Assembly (NCBI RefSeq): GCF_003265705.1
Contig: NW_020312968.1
Span: forward strand, 4,249,425-4,313,424
Direction: 5' to 3'
Length of the DNA stretch: 64,000 nt
Source: Callorhinus ursinus
Taxonomy: Eukaryota; Chordata; Mammalia; Carnivora; Otariidae
How positions within the stretch are numbered: the first letter of the stretch is position 1; each line of letters starts with the position of its first letter. Below are positions 44,067 through 55,640 of this stretch, piece after piece. Both the position numbers and the translations under genes were made by a program. Below the pieces are notes generated by a model. The model was not told where the DNA came from, did not search any database, and saw only the letters and a list, made by a program, of their open reading frames with translations.

Positions 44067-45186
44067 CATATAAACTCTTCATTTTCTTCCAAAGAAGAAT
44101 GCACGCACTGAGACTGTGAACCCCCCGCCCCGCCATGATTTTTTACGACAGTGCTAAGAAACGTATCAAAAGAGTAAGTTAACTCAGAGAGCACTCCACA
44201 GGGATCTTTAGACCTCATTATTTCTCAGCATAATTAAATCTTCATTAGATTAAAGTGCACTTTTTCTGGACTTCTTGATAAATTTAATACCCAGCCAACT
44301 TTTAATGCACCATTAGATAAGGCCCAAAAAGAAATTTAAGGAAGAATATCTCTTACCAATGCATTCAAAATTCTCAGATTTAGAAGAATCCCCACAGACA
44401 GGTGCTACCCTATGTTATCATGGCATGACTTTCAAGGTGGGTTTTTTTCCAAATAAGAAAAGGAAAGAATCAATAGAATTAGCACAAGAAGGTTTCTGGC
44501 TGGTGAGGAAGTTAAAGGTAAAAATGGAAAGACTCTAAATAAGGAGGATGTGGTTTCTGACAACCCAGACATATTGGCCCAATTACGAAGCCAAGCAAAA
44601 CAAGCAAAACTACAGCTTTGAAACTACAACACTCTCTTTATGATACTTGGAAAATAAGTACAATGGCCTAAATGCTCCAGTGTTCATTCATTCATCAACC
44701 ACCACATATCCACACCCCCACTCCAGCCCCTCCCTCCTGCAAAAGGATCGAACAAAAGACAACCATCCCTTCCCCATGTCATTCCCGCTATACCTTGGTC
44801 TGAGGGCTTTAGCACTTGAAGGAACAACAACTTAAAATTTACCCAGAATTAACGAGCAAGAAAGGCTGGGGTCTGATGAACACTCAAGGCATGCTCTGGC
44901 TTCAACCTGCCAGGGCATCATCAGGAAAATGGCACGAGAGTTTTGCTGCCAAGAGAGAGTACTCATTGCACACAGGTGTGGAAAAAAGAGCCATAACGGT
45001 CGCACCAAATATGTTTTTCTTCAACAGCAAGTGAAACTGGACAAAAACGTAGATGGGAATCAAAAAACTCAGCAGGACTCTTCATTCACTGTGCAGCCCA
45101 CTTCTTTCCACATATCATCTGCCACCATCTAAGTCTGTCTAAGGTGATGTAATCACTTATAAAGCCAAAATAGTCAAACAACTCTG

Positions 45187-45226
45187 TGTGGGGGGTGTGT
45201 GTGCGTGCGTGCATGCATATGTGCAC
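45187..45226 (+). repeat. (TG)n-like tract with (GTGC/ATGC)
   Basis: 'tgtgtggggggtgtgtgtgc' then 'gtgcgtgcatgcatatgtgc'. Alternating purine-pyrimidine. Confidence 0.85.
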
Positions 45227-45319
45227 CTATGAATTGACAGATGGTGTGAAATGGGTTTCTATAGTATTCACTGATTACCCCTGTTATTGGATTACCACAT
45301 TGTATTAAAATTTGTGTTT

Positions 45320-45450
45320 CCTCTGTACTACAAACTTCTTAAGAGAAAGGATCATGTCTTAGTCTCCCCTTTTATGCCCCCAAATACACAGCACAATGCT
45401 GGGCATGTCATGGGAATCTGGAAAATATTCATTGAGCTGACCTGAAATGA
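45320..45450 (+). repeat. L2 3'-end fragment
   Basis: 'tactacaaacttcttaagagaaaggatcatgtcttagtctcc', 'ccccaaatacacagcacaatgctggg', 'aaaatattcattgagc' match the terminal L2 pattern 'gtaagctccttgagggcagggaccatgtctt...cctggcacatag...caataaat'. Confidence 0.55.
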
Positions 45451-46440
45451 CCTAAACTTGTTCTTGTGACTGGGAAATGCAGGCCACTAACACATGCACC
45501 CAGAGGCTCCTTCCAGAAAAATGTTGTTCCTTGTGTGACAGAATGCAAGTGATAGGAAATCACAGCTTAGACTGTTCCTTGAGACAACTTGTGACTTCTG
45601 GGTTCTAGGGCTCCACCCACTATGGATGAAGCACATAGAGCTTCTTTCAGAAAAAAAGGGTAGTCACCCTCAGAGTCTACCTCACTACACAAACCCACGT
45701 CATCCTTCCTAGCCCCCGCTGGTACGTGGCTTTTCTCTAGAAACAAATTTTTGCTGGCTCTGGCTCATTTTCACCTGTGTTCCAAGAGTTTGCTGAATGA
45801 ACTTGCACACTGCTGAGCTGAAAATGAGAGCAGTTATGCTTCCAAAACATTTAGTCCTTCTTAGAAGAGAGAAGCTCCTTTTTAAGAGCTGGAATTTTAG
45901 GGGTAGAATTTTATATAGTTTGGTGCAATTCAGTAATGTTCCAGACAGGAGGATGTTTATCCGGTCCCAAAGTCTGTCTTTTTAACATAAATGTACCTTT
46001 TTACCATTTATGACAACACTTCTAAAACTCAAGAAATGAACAGATTCCCTGTAAAACACACACACACACACACATTTCCCCTTAAGCCCCTGGTGTTAAT
46101 TTTATTTGAATGTTAAATCTGTATAACCTGAAACTTATAGATATAAAAGCCCTTATGCTCATAGTTCTTGAGCAACTAAAAAAAAAAGCTTTAAATACAG
46201 ACAAAACTTTAAGCCAATAAATTTTTAATTAGCCATCCCAATGGGATGTGATGGATGATAGTGGGTTGCTGAGAGTTAATCATTTCTTGCAGTCTGAATC
46301 CGGAATCTATCTCTATTGGTATGGGTCCTTTCGGGTTTGGCAGACTTAAAAGAGTAGATGCCATTTGATGACTCACTTCCTTCGACTGGATTACTGCAAA
46401 ACTTTCATTTATAAAATGTGTGTTTGTATCATTTACATAT
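45451..46440. other. No gene seen
   Basis: Unique-looking, with a (CA)n at 46055-46074. Open frames at 45797-45985 and 46209-46538 are unsupported (the second runs into the SINE). Confidence 0.55.
46055..46074 (+). repeat. (CA)n microsatellite
   Basis: Ten CA units. Confidence 0.9.
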
Positions 46441-46456
46441 GAAATTGACCTCTCTG

Positions 46457-46657
46457 GGGCGCCTGGGTGGCTCAGTTGGTTAAGCGACTGCCTTCGGCTC
46501 AGGTCATGATCCTGGAGTCCCTGGATCGAGTCCCGCATCGGGCTCCCTGATCGGCGGGGAGTCTGCTTCTCCCTCTTACCCTAACCCCTCTCATGTGCTC
46601 TCTCTCATTCTCTCTCTCTCTCAAATAAATAAATAAAATCTTTAAAAAAAAAAGAAA
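46457..46657 (+). mobile_element. CAN-SINE with 16-bp target-site duplication
   Basis: 'gggcgcctgggtggctcag', 'gcgactgccttcggctcagg', pyrimidine tract, 'tcaaataaataaataaaatc', A tail. The flanks gaaattgacctctctg at 46441-46456 and 46658-46673 are identical. Confidence 0.95.
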
Positions 46658-46673
46658 GAAATTGACCTCTCTG

Positions 46674-48324
46674 ATTCTCTTATTTGCTCAAGTTAAATAA
46701 ATAGTACTTCTTGACACAGGAGACATGGGATAGATAAACACAAACATAGGCACTAAATTCATCCAAATGATCTATGTACCGGTCAGGCTTTCTTTCAGTT
46801 GCAAATTTAAAAAATATCACCCAAGAAAGAATCTTTGGCAAATACTCCCATTGGTTCTAACGGGTTATGTTCTCATCTCTGAGGCCAATGGAATGAAATG
46901 TACTGATTGCCAGCAGAGACAATGCCAAGAGCCGTAGGCATTACTTTTACCCAAGATGTGTGCCCAGGAGAGAGAAGTGGTTTCTAAAGGAAGTTGGTGG
47001 TACTGTTATCAAGAAAGCATGGTCGTGGGTGTGCCACACAACCAACAATGAATGTCCACTATAATCTAGAAGATGCTTATATTAACATTTCAGATTAAAA
47101 TATGAACACAACATTCAAAAATTATTGTAAAGCTCTCTCAGACCCTGCAAAAGTGGTCCTTAGACACATCCAGGATTTCTCAGACTCTTGTTTGAGAAAC
47201 ACTGACCTAGAAGCCATAGGATAAGAAAAGGGTGAAAAGAAACTCAAAACTTGGCATTAAAAGTTCAAGCAAGCAGGTCCAGATAAGCAGAAAGAATCTG
47301 ACCAACCAAATGCCTAATACTCAGAAGCCTGTAGGGGGACGCCATCACTAACTTTTCGATAATCTGATCTCATAACTTATATAAATAAAAAAAGACTTCC
47401 ATCTCTCTCTTACTCTCTTCACATGAAATAGATTTTCACCAAATTCGGAATTCATATTGGACAGTCTGACTTGAGCCAGAGGCTACATGACTTTGATGAG
47501 ATCTGCTTTGAGAGGTTCTCTGGGAGGCATATTAAAGAGACCACAGTCTGTCCAGAGAAACAGATGAACAGAGGTCAAATGACTGCCAATCAGAAGAGAG
47601 AGGCCGTGGATCAAGAAAACAAACAGCAGTTTCAAATATGAGCCTTAAATTAAGTTACAAGAGCAGAGACTCTGTATAAGAGGTGGTGATTTGCCCCACA
47701 TATTTTTCGAATAGGTAACACCCCCCCAGGCATAGTCTCAGCCATAGTGACAACAGCGGTCTATTTATTCAACAATGGTCGATCCTCTTGAAAAACACAG
47801 GGAAACTAGCTGGACTGTAACATGAAATGATGTGGCCTCGGTGACAGAACTCATGGCGTTCCCCAGGCAGGGAGAGTCACCCTGAGCAGGGGTGCACTCA
47901 GGGACAGAGGTGGGGTCAAAGTCCTGTTCTTTTTGTCTTTGTCTCTTTGTACCGATACTCAGTCTTAGTCTCTTGGAAACTGGTCTTATGGGGAACCTAA
48001 GGGTATCAGTAGCCTTTAATCGTTATACGTGGGCACAGCTGTTACCCCATGGAATCATCTAGGACTTTGATTTTTGTACAGAATGGACATCTAGCTTATG
48101 TTTCTATGCTTTGGCTTCCAGGCAGCAATGTCCCTGGACCACTTTAGACGCAAATGTGCTATTTAAGACTTTCTATACCCTCTGTCCTTGTGACTTTCAG
48201 TGATGTGCGTTGTCAGCTGGGAGTCCGGATACCGTTCGGGCTTCTTCTGATTATGCCAGTACCCATCAGGGTAACGCAGGACAGGTGACTTAATGGTTTT
48301 GGGGCTGAATTTCTCTGTGTTTAA
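46674..48324. other. No gene seen; unique DNA
   Basis: About 1.65 kb. No exon, RNA gene or nameable repeat that I can support. Confidence 0.5.
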
Positions 48325-48335
48325 AGAGAATTCTG

Positions 48336-48543
48336 GGGCACCTGGGTGGCTCAGTCGTTAAGCGTCTGCCTTCGGCTCGGGTCATGATCCCAGGGTCCTG
48401 GGATCGAGCCCCACATCGGGCTCCCTGCTCAGCGGGAAGCCTGCTTCTCCCTCTCCCACTCCCCCTGCTTGTGTTCCCTCTCTCGCTGTGTCTCTCTCTG
48501 TCAAATAAATAAATAAAATCTTTTTAAAAAGAGAGAGAGAGAG
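48336..48543 (+). mobile_element. CAN-SINE, near-consensus
   Basis: Head 'gggcacctgggtggctcag', 'gtctgccttcggctcggg', 'gatcccagggtcctggg', 'tgttccctctctcgctgtgt', 'tcaaataaataaataaaatc', then a (GA)n tail. The flanks agagaattctg at 48325-48335 and 48544-48554 are identical. Core divergence from sibling SINEs is low. Confidence 0.94.
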
Positions 48544-48554
48544 AGAGAATTCTG

Positions 48555-50239
48555 ACATTCGCTTTGCCCTACTCACAGCGTTGGTAGGAGATTAAATAAA
48601 GGAGATCTCAGATAAGAAAATGATGTAAAATTCATAGCAACCAATATGCAGGGAGCTCTACTCAATTATGCAAGTATTTCTTGACTGTCCACCCTCATCC
48701 TGGGACTATTACTGATTCCCCAGTGTGGCCCTATGTTGAAAAGCATCCAAATTCAAGTTCAGAAAATTATACTTGGAAAAGGTGACCAAAACTAGAGCTT
48801 AAGCTTCGAGGTGATGTATCGATGTTAACACATATTTCCCACAAGCAGTCTCATAGAAACGCATTTATATGTATAGCAAACTGGGGGAAAACTGAGCTCC
48901 CTCTCTCCATTGTTACAATTACTACTGCAATATTGTTATTTTATTACTATACCTTAATTAAATTCATCTTATTGGAACTTAAAAACCATGAGAATCCAGA
49001 CAGATTGAATATAGCAGACCATTAAGTCACCCTCCCTTTACTCACAGGATTCTGTTTTAGGGCACAAAAGGGACAATATTATAATGTAATTACTACTCTT
49101 AGCAGCAGTGAGTAATACCAACCCATCGTCCAAGCACCAGAAATTGACAACAACATTTTGTTATGCTCTGTGGCTGCAGGCTACTTTTTCTTTCCCCACC
49201 CAAGACTAAAAATCCAATAATGTCTTTCATAAAGGAGGTGATGTGGCTGGAGAAATATCTGTTTGTGATTCATGCTAAGGAGTGAGTTTAGTCTGTTACA
49301 TAGCAAGCCGCTCTGCCTCGAAGAAAACATGTTCCATGTTGCATTAACTCAGCTCTGAGGCCAAGTATCACAGCCACATCATCAAATTAGAGCCTGAGTA
49401 GGCAGCACAATTATCAGCTCGCCCTGATGGCCCTTCCACACCAGAGACTTTGAAATGAGCTTCTCAATGGCTGTGTGAAAGGTATCATTGATTTCATATC
49501 ACCGATGTGGTAGCTGAAATAGAGTGATGCAGGACGGCTTACATCTTGGTCAGATACTTGCCATTTATACGATAAAGAAGAGGATTCTAGAAAACCTAGA
49601 GTTTAATTGTAAAGTTAAGCAGCCAATGAAAACTTTAGCTATGGTCCCATCTTTTGGATCACTCCTTCCAGTGAAGCCTAGCCCTCAGGGAAATTATGGA
49701 ATGAGCAATTTTTTATATCTAGGGATCTTCCATTCCTCTCCTATGCCTAGCCTGTTTTTCTACTTGCCTGCCCAGGATCATCTCTCTCTACAGGCTTGCT
49801 TTCAGATGGCTGCCCCAAACAGAAAGCAATCTGATAAATGTATTGACTCTTCACTCATTTTTGCATTCATAAGGGCATGTAAGAAGCTATGTTCGAGGCA
49901 CTGAGTAGACTCTCAGCATTCAAAGAATATTATGTTAATATCCTGCCTTTAAAATTGCGTAGTCTAATGTCATATTGAATAGGCTATAGCATGGTAGGGG
50001 AACAGGAGTTAGATTTGATGTGCCACCTGGGAAAAGGAATGTAGTAGGTGGCACTGAAAAATAGAATATTTAAGAAGGTGGTAAGGAACGTTAAGGACAA
50101 ACTTTCTCAAGGCCTACCCCCTACCTGTTCATTGCTTCCATTTTTGCCAAACCACCAAATCAGCTCTCAGAACCTAAGGCTTTCCACTTGGATCCTGCCT
50201 CCATAACCTTCCTTCAACCGTTCAGCGTTATTTGGCCCC
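48555..50239. other. No gene seen; possible conserved noncoding block
   Basis: About 1.7 kb. 49100-49470 is a high-complexity block (see findings). The 126-codon frame at 49524-49904 matches no protein I know. Confidence 0.5.
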
Positions 50240-50530
50240 GACTTATGGCAGGCACGTGCTTTGGAGTGCTACGTGGAGCCTACCCTTGAGCAGTTCACTG
50301 CATAGCTGGGGAGATAGTTGATAAACATGTAATTACTCTATCCTTAGTGCAGGGCGATCAATATTGGAGGTTTGTACAACATGCTATTAGGAGGAGAGAG
50401 GGTACAGAGTAATTTATTCTCTCCCTGGGAGTTAAGAAATGTTGCCTGTAGCAAATATATTTGAACAAAGTTTTAAAGGATGAGTCAGAATCATATAGCA
50501 TGAATGAGTAGAGGCATATTATATGTCAGA
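50240..50530 (-). repeat. L2-like 3'-end fragment, antisense (low confidence)
   Basis: 'gcaggcacgtgctttggagtgc', 'ttgagcagttcactgcatagctggggagatagttgataaacatg', 'aagttttaaaggatgagtc' resemble the antisense L2 3' UTR ('ggagcttacattctagtgggggagacagacaataaac'). Strongly diverged. Confidence 0.4.
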
Positions 50531-51314
50531 TATAGGCATTCCTTTTGAAAATCAGATTTGGCCACAAATTCCTGCATATGGCAATAATTGCTGGAACTGA
50601 GGTGGGTGTCTGGATGGGGCATGTGTTGAACTCAACCCATTTCATTTACTTACATGTTTAATCCCGTAAGCAATCGCATTTGAGATCCCTGGTCTACTGA
50701 TGCCAGCCTGGGTCCACATGACCACAAGCAATCAGTGGAGTCAGTCAACTATATGCAACTATCACTTAATTCTGTTTTTTTTAACAGAAATGCTTATTTG
50801 CTACTTTGCAATAACTGATTTAACATTTAAATAGGTATCTTTTGGCTGCATATACCCAAGGTCCAAATTAAAGAATTAAATATTGATGATCAAAGCAATA
50901 GTGAATTATACTGTCAATTTAAATTTGGTCCCACAGAAAGAAAGAGCCCAAAAGCCCACGTATGCCATCTACCTCTACACATGTCCAGTGCCATCTTCTT
51001 GCATAATATATCGTGGAGTTCTAGTTTAGATATATATGTATGGAGCGGGATTGGATCACACCGAGGCTCTCAGCCTCCACATTCTGGTGTGATGCAGTCT
51101 GCAGTGGTTATGCGAACTCTGACAACACAGAGACAGGTTCTCAGCAGCTCAAACTGCAACATCAGGCATCTACTGGCCATGAATTCAAGGCTGCATCAAG
51201 ATGATCCCATAATCCTGTGCCTGACGGACCAGACCACAGTGACATTCTGGGTTCCAATGCATTCCATTGCCTGAAGTTATATGCATGTGAAAACATCTGA
51301 GCAGCTGTCTACAT

Positions 51315-51342
51315 GGTGTGTGTGTGTGTGTGTGTGTGTGTG
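51315..51342 (+). repeat. (TG)n microsatellite
   Basis: About 13 TG units. Confidence 0.93.
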
Positions 51343-51790
51343 AGAATACACCTTAGAACTCGTACTATTTCCTTATTTAAAAGGTCACATGGCTATGCCG
51401 GAAGCACTCCCACAGATCTTCCTATGAAGATCTTAGAAAAGTTATAATATCTGAAGAGAGCAGCAGAGCTTGCTAAATTAGGTCTTGCCCAGCTCTTTCT
51501 CTTGATTAGGTCTGGCTGGACAAACAGTCTGATTTAAATGGTTGACTTCAAGACATCCTCAGAGTGCAATAACTTGCACTAAGTCTACTATCACACTTTC
51601 ATTCCAGAATCAACACAATGAATCTCCTCATTCCTTGTTGCTTTGGTTACTTTTTTAAAAATCATTCCTTCATGGAGGAAAAGCACTGGAGTGTGGTTTG
51701 GGTATTTTCTTTGTCCAAGGATGTAGAGAGCAAAGCAAAAAGGATGGTAATTTGACAGTGAGTTGAATCCAAATAATGGCTGAGAACAGG

Positions 51791-51801
51791 GGTGTGTGTC
51801 T

Positions 51802-51841
<40 letters not shown>
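51791..51841 (+). repeat. (TG)n microsatellite
   Basis: About 50 bp, two TCTG interruptions near its start and then about 17 pure TG units. Confidence 0.95.
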
Positions 51842-51843
<2 letters not shown>

Positions 51844-52157
51844 AGTGGTCCTAAGAATGAATATCTAAAAATATAAGAAAAATAAGGTAAGACTCTAGAG
51901 TACTCATTGTAAGTAACGGGCTTCCTAAGGAGCAGTTTTTAAATTTTCAGAAAGGTGCGAATATGTCTGAAAATTGTAGTGATTCTAGCCATTCTGCCTG
52001 ATTCATTTTGCCCTGAGTAGACGTGTTCACTGTAATATTAGTCCCACCTATGTGGTTGGAGCTGCCAATTTGGATGATTTTATAGAAAGCCTCAAACTCC
52101 ATGACTGCCAAATTCAACTGAAGACCAAAGTTGTGTCTACATGACACAGGTAGAGTT

Positions 52158-52159
<2 letters not shown>

Positions 52160-52207
<48 letters not shown>
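52160..52207 (+). repeat. (AC)n microsatellite
   Basis: About 23 pure AC units, one of the longest pure dinucleotide tracts in the window. Confidence 0.95.
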
Positions 52208-52210
<3 letters not shown>

Positions 52211-52502
52211 GGTGCATTTTTCCAATGCCTGTCTCTATTGGGAGAAGCAGGATCCTTAAAAGGCTGGCCTGACAGGTCAAGAAGCTATCCTAACAAACCA
52301 GTGGACTGGACCAACTCAACAGACGTCACCCTAAGATAGATGGAAAAAAGGCTGATTTGTATCAATTCAACCCCCCCCAAGAAGTCACAGCCTGAAGTCC
52401 AGTACAGTTATCTATAATAAAACTCAATGATATTGATGATATAACTTTCAGCCAATCCAATATATGACTGCTAATAATAATTTTAAAATTTAAGATTTTT
52501 AG

Positions 52503-52575
52503 GCAGTGCCGCTCTTTCTGCCACGGGTCCTATCCCTGTCCTTTAATAAAACCACCTTTTTGCACTAAAAAAAAA
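52503..52575 (+). mobile_element. Poly(A)-tailed short fragment resembling an LTR transcript 3' end
   Basis: 'gccgctctttctgccacggg', 'tcctttaataaaaccacctt' and 'tttgcact' followed directly by A9. AATAAA (52545-52550) lies 16 bp before the tail, so the fragment looks like the polyadenylated end of a transcript pasted in by L1 machinery. The wording resembles the R region of endogenous-retrovirus LTRs, but I cannot name the source. A loose T/A-rich repeat lies on each side (52481 and 52577 onward), not a clean duplication. Confidence 0.4.
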
Positions 52576-53489
52576 TGTTTTTAAATTTTAAATTAGGAAA
52601 GCAAATCCAAGTTATGGCATTTCTCTGATTTTTTTTCTTTCTAATAAGAATTATTTAAACTTATACTTTTATGTTCTTCAGTAGTCTTGTGCTTAATATT
52701 TTGCCCTTGAATTGTTGTACGTATTTTTAAGATTATTTCTCACCTTCATAGTAGTCTGGGCTGAGCAACATTAGAAAGAACCGTGTTTACCTACAGAGTA
52801 GGATATACCACTCAACAATTCAAGGTATTTGTTCAACTTTATTTGAACCCGAGAATCACGACATCCATACTTGAAGAAGTTCCCTTGATAATAGAGCTGC
52901 TTTATCAAGAAACACAACTAATTAAAAGGAAAAAAAATACAGAGATCACATCTGGAAACTACTAGAACTTACATAGTGCTCCCCCAATCCTGACTCACTG
53001 AATATAAGGGTAAAGAAAAATACATAGGCTCAGGGCTCAAAAAAAAAGCTTTCATTCTTTCTCTTCCTCTCTCTTTCATTAATACAATGTTCGTTTTACA
53101 CATAAGACCTTAGATTTATTTACAAAAGTATCATGTGTAATGAATTCTCATCTACTAGGGATCTGAGAAGACCATCCAGAAGAAAGAGAGTGTACATGAG
53201 TCAGGAGGTCCCAATAGCTGGCATCCATGTGCAAACGTTCTGCCACTCTTCGGATTTTCACTAAGTTATTGTATTTCTAAATACACCATTGCTTCTTTAA
53301 ATAAGCTTCCAATTTCTGGCTTTCCAAAACGTCTTTGGATTTATTTATCATATGGCATCCAAACAAACAAACAAACAAAAAATGCAAAGCCAAAAAGGAG
53401 TGCTAATTAAGTGTGGGAGTTGCAATGTTAAATGATTTTTTAATAAACATCGAATTTCTATATTCTCAAGAGAAGGCAGCCCAGCCCAC
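52576..53489. other. No gene seen
   Basis: AT-rich unique-looking DNA with an (AAAC)n at 53361-53380. Confidence 0.55.
53361..53380 (+). repeat. (AAAC)n microsatellite
   Basis: About five AAAC units. Confidence 0.9.
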
Positions 53490-53650
53490 TGGAAAAAGCA
53501 TGGGCTCTGAAGTGAGAAAGAGATGTGTTCATGCCCATATTTTTGCCAGCCTTGAGTTTCTTTTCTGTAAGACTGGGGTGATCGTGCCTGCCTGAAGGAA
53601 CTGTCATGAGCAGTGCGTGATACCGAAGATGTAAACCATTAAGGCAACGC
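53490..53650 (+). repeat. MIR SINE fragment
   Basis: 'ggaaaaagcatgggctctgaagtgag', 'agccttgagtttcttttctgtaagactggggtgatcgtgcctgcc', 'gtaaaccattaaggc' follow MIR head ('agcacgggctctggag'), core ('cctcagtttcctcatctgtaaaatggggat') and tail. Confidence 0.7.
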
Positions 53651-54619
53651 TGAAGTCTTGCGTTAGAATGCTACAGAGAAGTGTGTGAAGTGAGCCGTCT
53701 TTGAAACCACAGTTTAAGACAATTCAAGAGGGTCTCTATTTCCCTCCACTTGGCTGGCGGCTCCCATGGCAGCTCTTCTGGGAACCAAGGCATAGGCAAT
53801 GGGGAGGCCATGGCACCATGCTTTCAAAGGAGAGTTGAACTGCAGAGCTTAGAGAGAGTCATCTCATTAAGGCTTGGCTGGATCTGTGGGAAGATCTGAA
53901 TGCCAACATATCCAAACTAACATAATAGTTCTCTGTGCCTTCTCTGAATACAGAGCTACTCTGGGGAGCAGGGGCAGGGGCTCTTACATTTTTCACTGAT
54001 GAAAAAGGCCTACCCTTATGTACAATAACGGTCTGGGACTCCTGTGGATTTGAGTCTTCCAAGTTTCTTTCAGGGAGGTGTGTTCCCACACACCTGCTGA
54101 GAGGCCACTTTCAGGCAGCAGGCCAGATTGCCTAGAATTTGGATTAGATAAACCCACTTGCCATTTTTCCCTTTCTGTTGGGCTGGACATCAATGGAGCC
54201 CAATGATGTACATAGCAGAGCAGTCGCCAGTGCCTTCCATTCTGCAGAAACAACCCAGAAAATCCTAGAGACTCATTACCATGAGAAGAGTTAACCCAAG
54301 TGCCCTATCCAAGCAAAGAGAACATTTCCTTCATACCACTGAAATCAAGAGGAAAGGAAAGCCTAACAGAGATGAGAAGTATTCCTGACAAAATGGAAGC
54401 AAATGAGAACCCAAGACATTCTCATGGGAAGAATCAAACCAATAAACGCTTATTTAATGCCAGCTTTGTAACCAGCACTCAGCAGTAAAGGAAGGGAATA
54501 AAAAGAATACCATGAAGTCCCTGCCTTTGAAAATGTTATAATGCAGATTATAATCTCGAAGAACAAAATTTCCCAAACCGTGGAAAGTGCAATAACAGCC
54601 CATCATTTATGAAGTAGGA
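53651..54619. other. No gene seen
   Basis: Unique-looking DNA. Open frames at 53859-54089, 53935-54135, 53993-54253 and 54300-54488 overlap on both strands and show no domain. Confidence 0.5.
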
Positions 54620-55015
54620 GGACTGATGTTGGGGAGATGTGGGAGAGTGAGAGAGAGAGGAAGAGAGAGGTGAATAGAGAGATGTCAGATAGAGAGAGAG
54701 ATGACAGATAGATAGGTGAAGGAGCCGATAAATGGGTAGATAGATGGTAGACGACAAAGGCAGGAATAAATGATAGCAGGAGAGAGAGAAGTGAGCGAGA
54801 GACAGATGATAGGTTGATAGATAAGTAAATAGATGGGTAATAGAGGAAGAGAGAGAGGTGGGTGGATGGATGGATGGATGGATGGATGGATGGATGGATG
54901 AATGGATGATGATAGATAAATAGATAATAGAGGAACGGATGAATGATAGAGGGGAAAACAGATGATAGATGACAGATGGATGGACAGATGGACAGACAGG
55001 TAGCTGGATACATAG
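54620..55015 (+). repeat. Compound GATA/GATG/GAGA microsatellite tract
   Basis: Nearly 400 bp of tetranucleotide variants: (GAGA), (GATA), and a pure (GGAT)n at about 54862-54900, then GATA/GACA and 'gatggacagatggacagacagg'. Minus-strand open frames (54548-54757, 54603-55013) rich in 'YLSI' or 'HPSI' are artefacts of it. Confidence 0.95.
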
Positions 55016-55538
55016 ATACTATAGCTATTACGTGCCGTGTACTTTGATGTCCATTTTACAAATATTTAAAATTAATGGTCACAGTAACTCAACTATGTAC
55101 CTATAAACATTTTACATATTTACAAAAACCAAATCTTGGAGAAGTTTAAAAAACTAATGGGGGATACATGACAAATGAGGGGGAGAGCTGGGATTTGAAG
55201 CCAGGTGTAACTCCAAATACTTTTTCGGAGCTTAAATGATGTCATGTTTCTCTTTACAGTGCTGACAGGTGGGACAGTAGCAGGCATTCAGCTCTATCCT
55301 TTATAATTGGCATGTTTCTGCTATGTAGTTTTAGTGCAACTGTCTGTTTCATGTTTTCCCCATTTTTTTGAAAGAAAGAGGATCTACATAAACAAATTGT
55401 ATTGACTCCAAAGCTCAAGTTTTGTCCTTTGTATCACATCCTGCATTAAAACAACAGATCTCAGCAACAATCGAAATCAAAAGGCAGAACAAGGTGAATT
55501 GCCAACTACGCTGTTAAGACTAAAATAATAATAATAAT
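55016..55538. other. No gene seen
   Basis: Unique-looking DNA. Confidence 0.55.
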
Positions 55539-55640
55539 GCATGGAGCACTGCGTGTTATACGCAAACAATGAATCATGGAACACTACATCAAAAACTAAT
55601 GATGTAATGTATGGTGATTAACATAATAATAAAAAAAATA
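55539..55640 (+). mobile_element. Short L1 3'-end insertion
   Basis: 'catggagcactgcgtgttatac', 'aatcatggaacactacatc', 'gatgtaatgtatggtg', 'ttaacataataataaaaaaa'. Only the last 100 bp of a young L1 3' UTR. It sits in ATA-rich DNA (AATAAT on both sides), so the duplication cannot be set exactly. Confidence 0.88.

Larger units (their letters stand above)
42926..45319. other. No gene seen; unique DNA
   Basis: About 2.4 kb. Contains poly(T) at 43742-43755, a (CA)n at 44038-44066, a possible conserved noncoding block at 44190-44345 (see findings) and a GT-rich tract at 45187-45226. Open frames at 43123-43350, 43287-43481, 43979-44218, 44647-44835, 44816-45034 and 44929-45132 overlap one another and show no domain. 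Confidence 0.55.
50531..52502. other. No gene seen; three dinucleotide tracts
   Basis: Unique-looking DNA. It holds (TG)n at 51315-51342 and 51791-51841, and (AC)n at 52160-52207. Open frames at 50981-51274 and 51947-52225 are unsupported; the latter starts in the dinucleotide repeat. Confidence 0.55.

Noticed and set aside
54603..55013. Open frame rich in 'HPSIHPSI' as a repeat protein
   Set aside because: It is the translation of the GGAT/GATA microsatellite.
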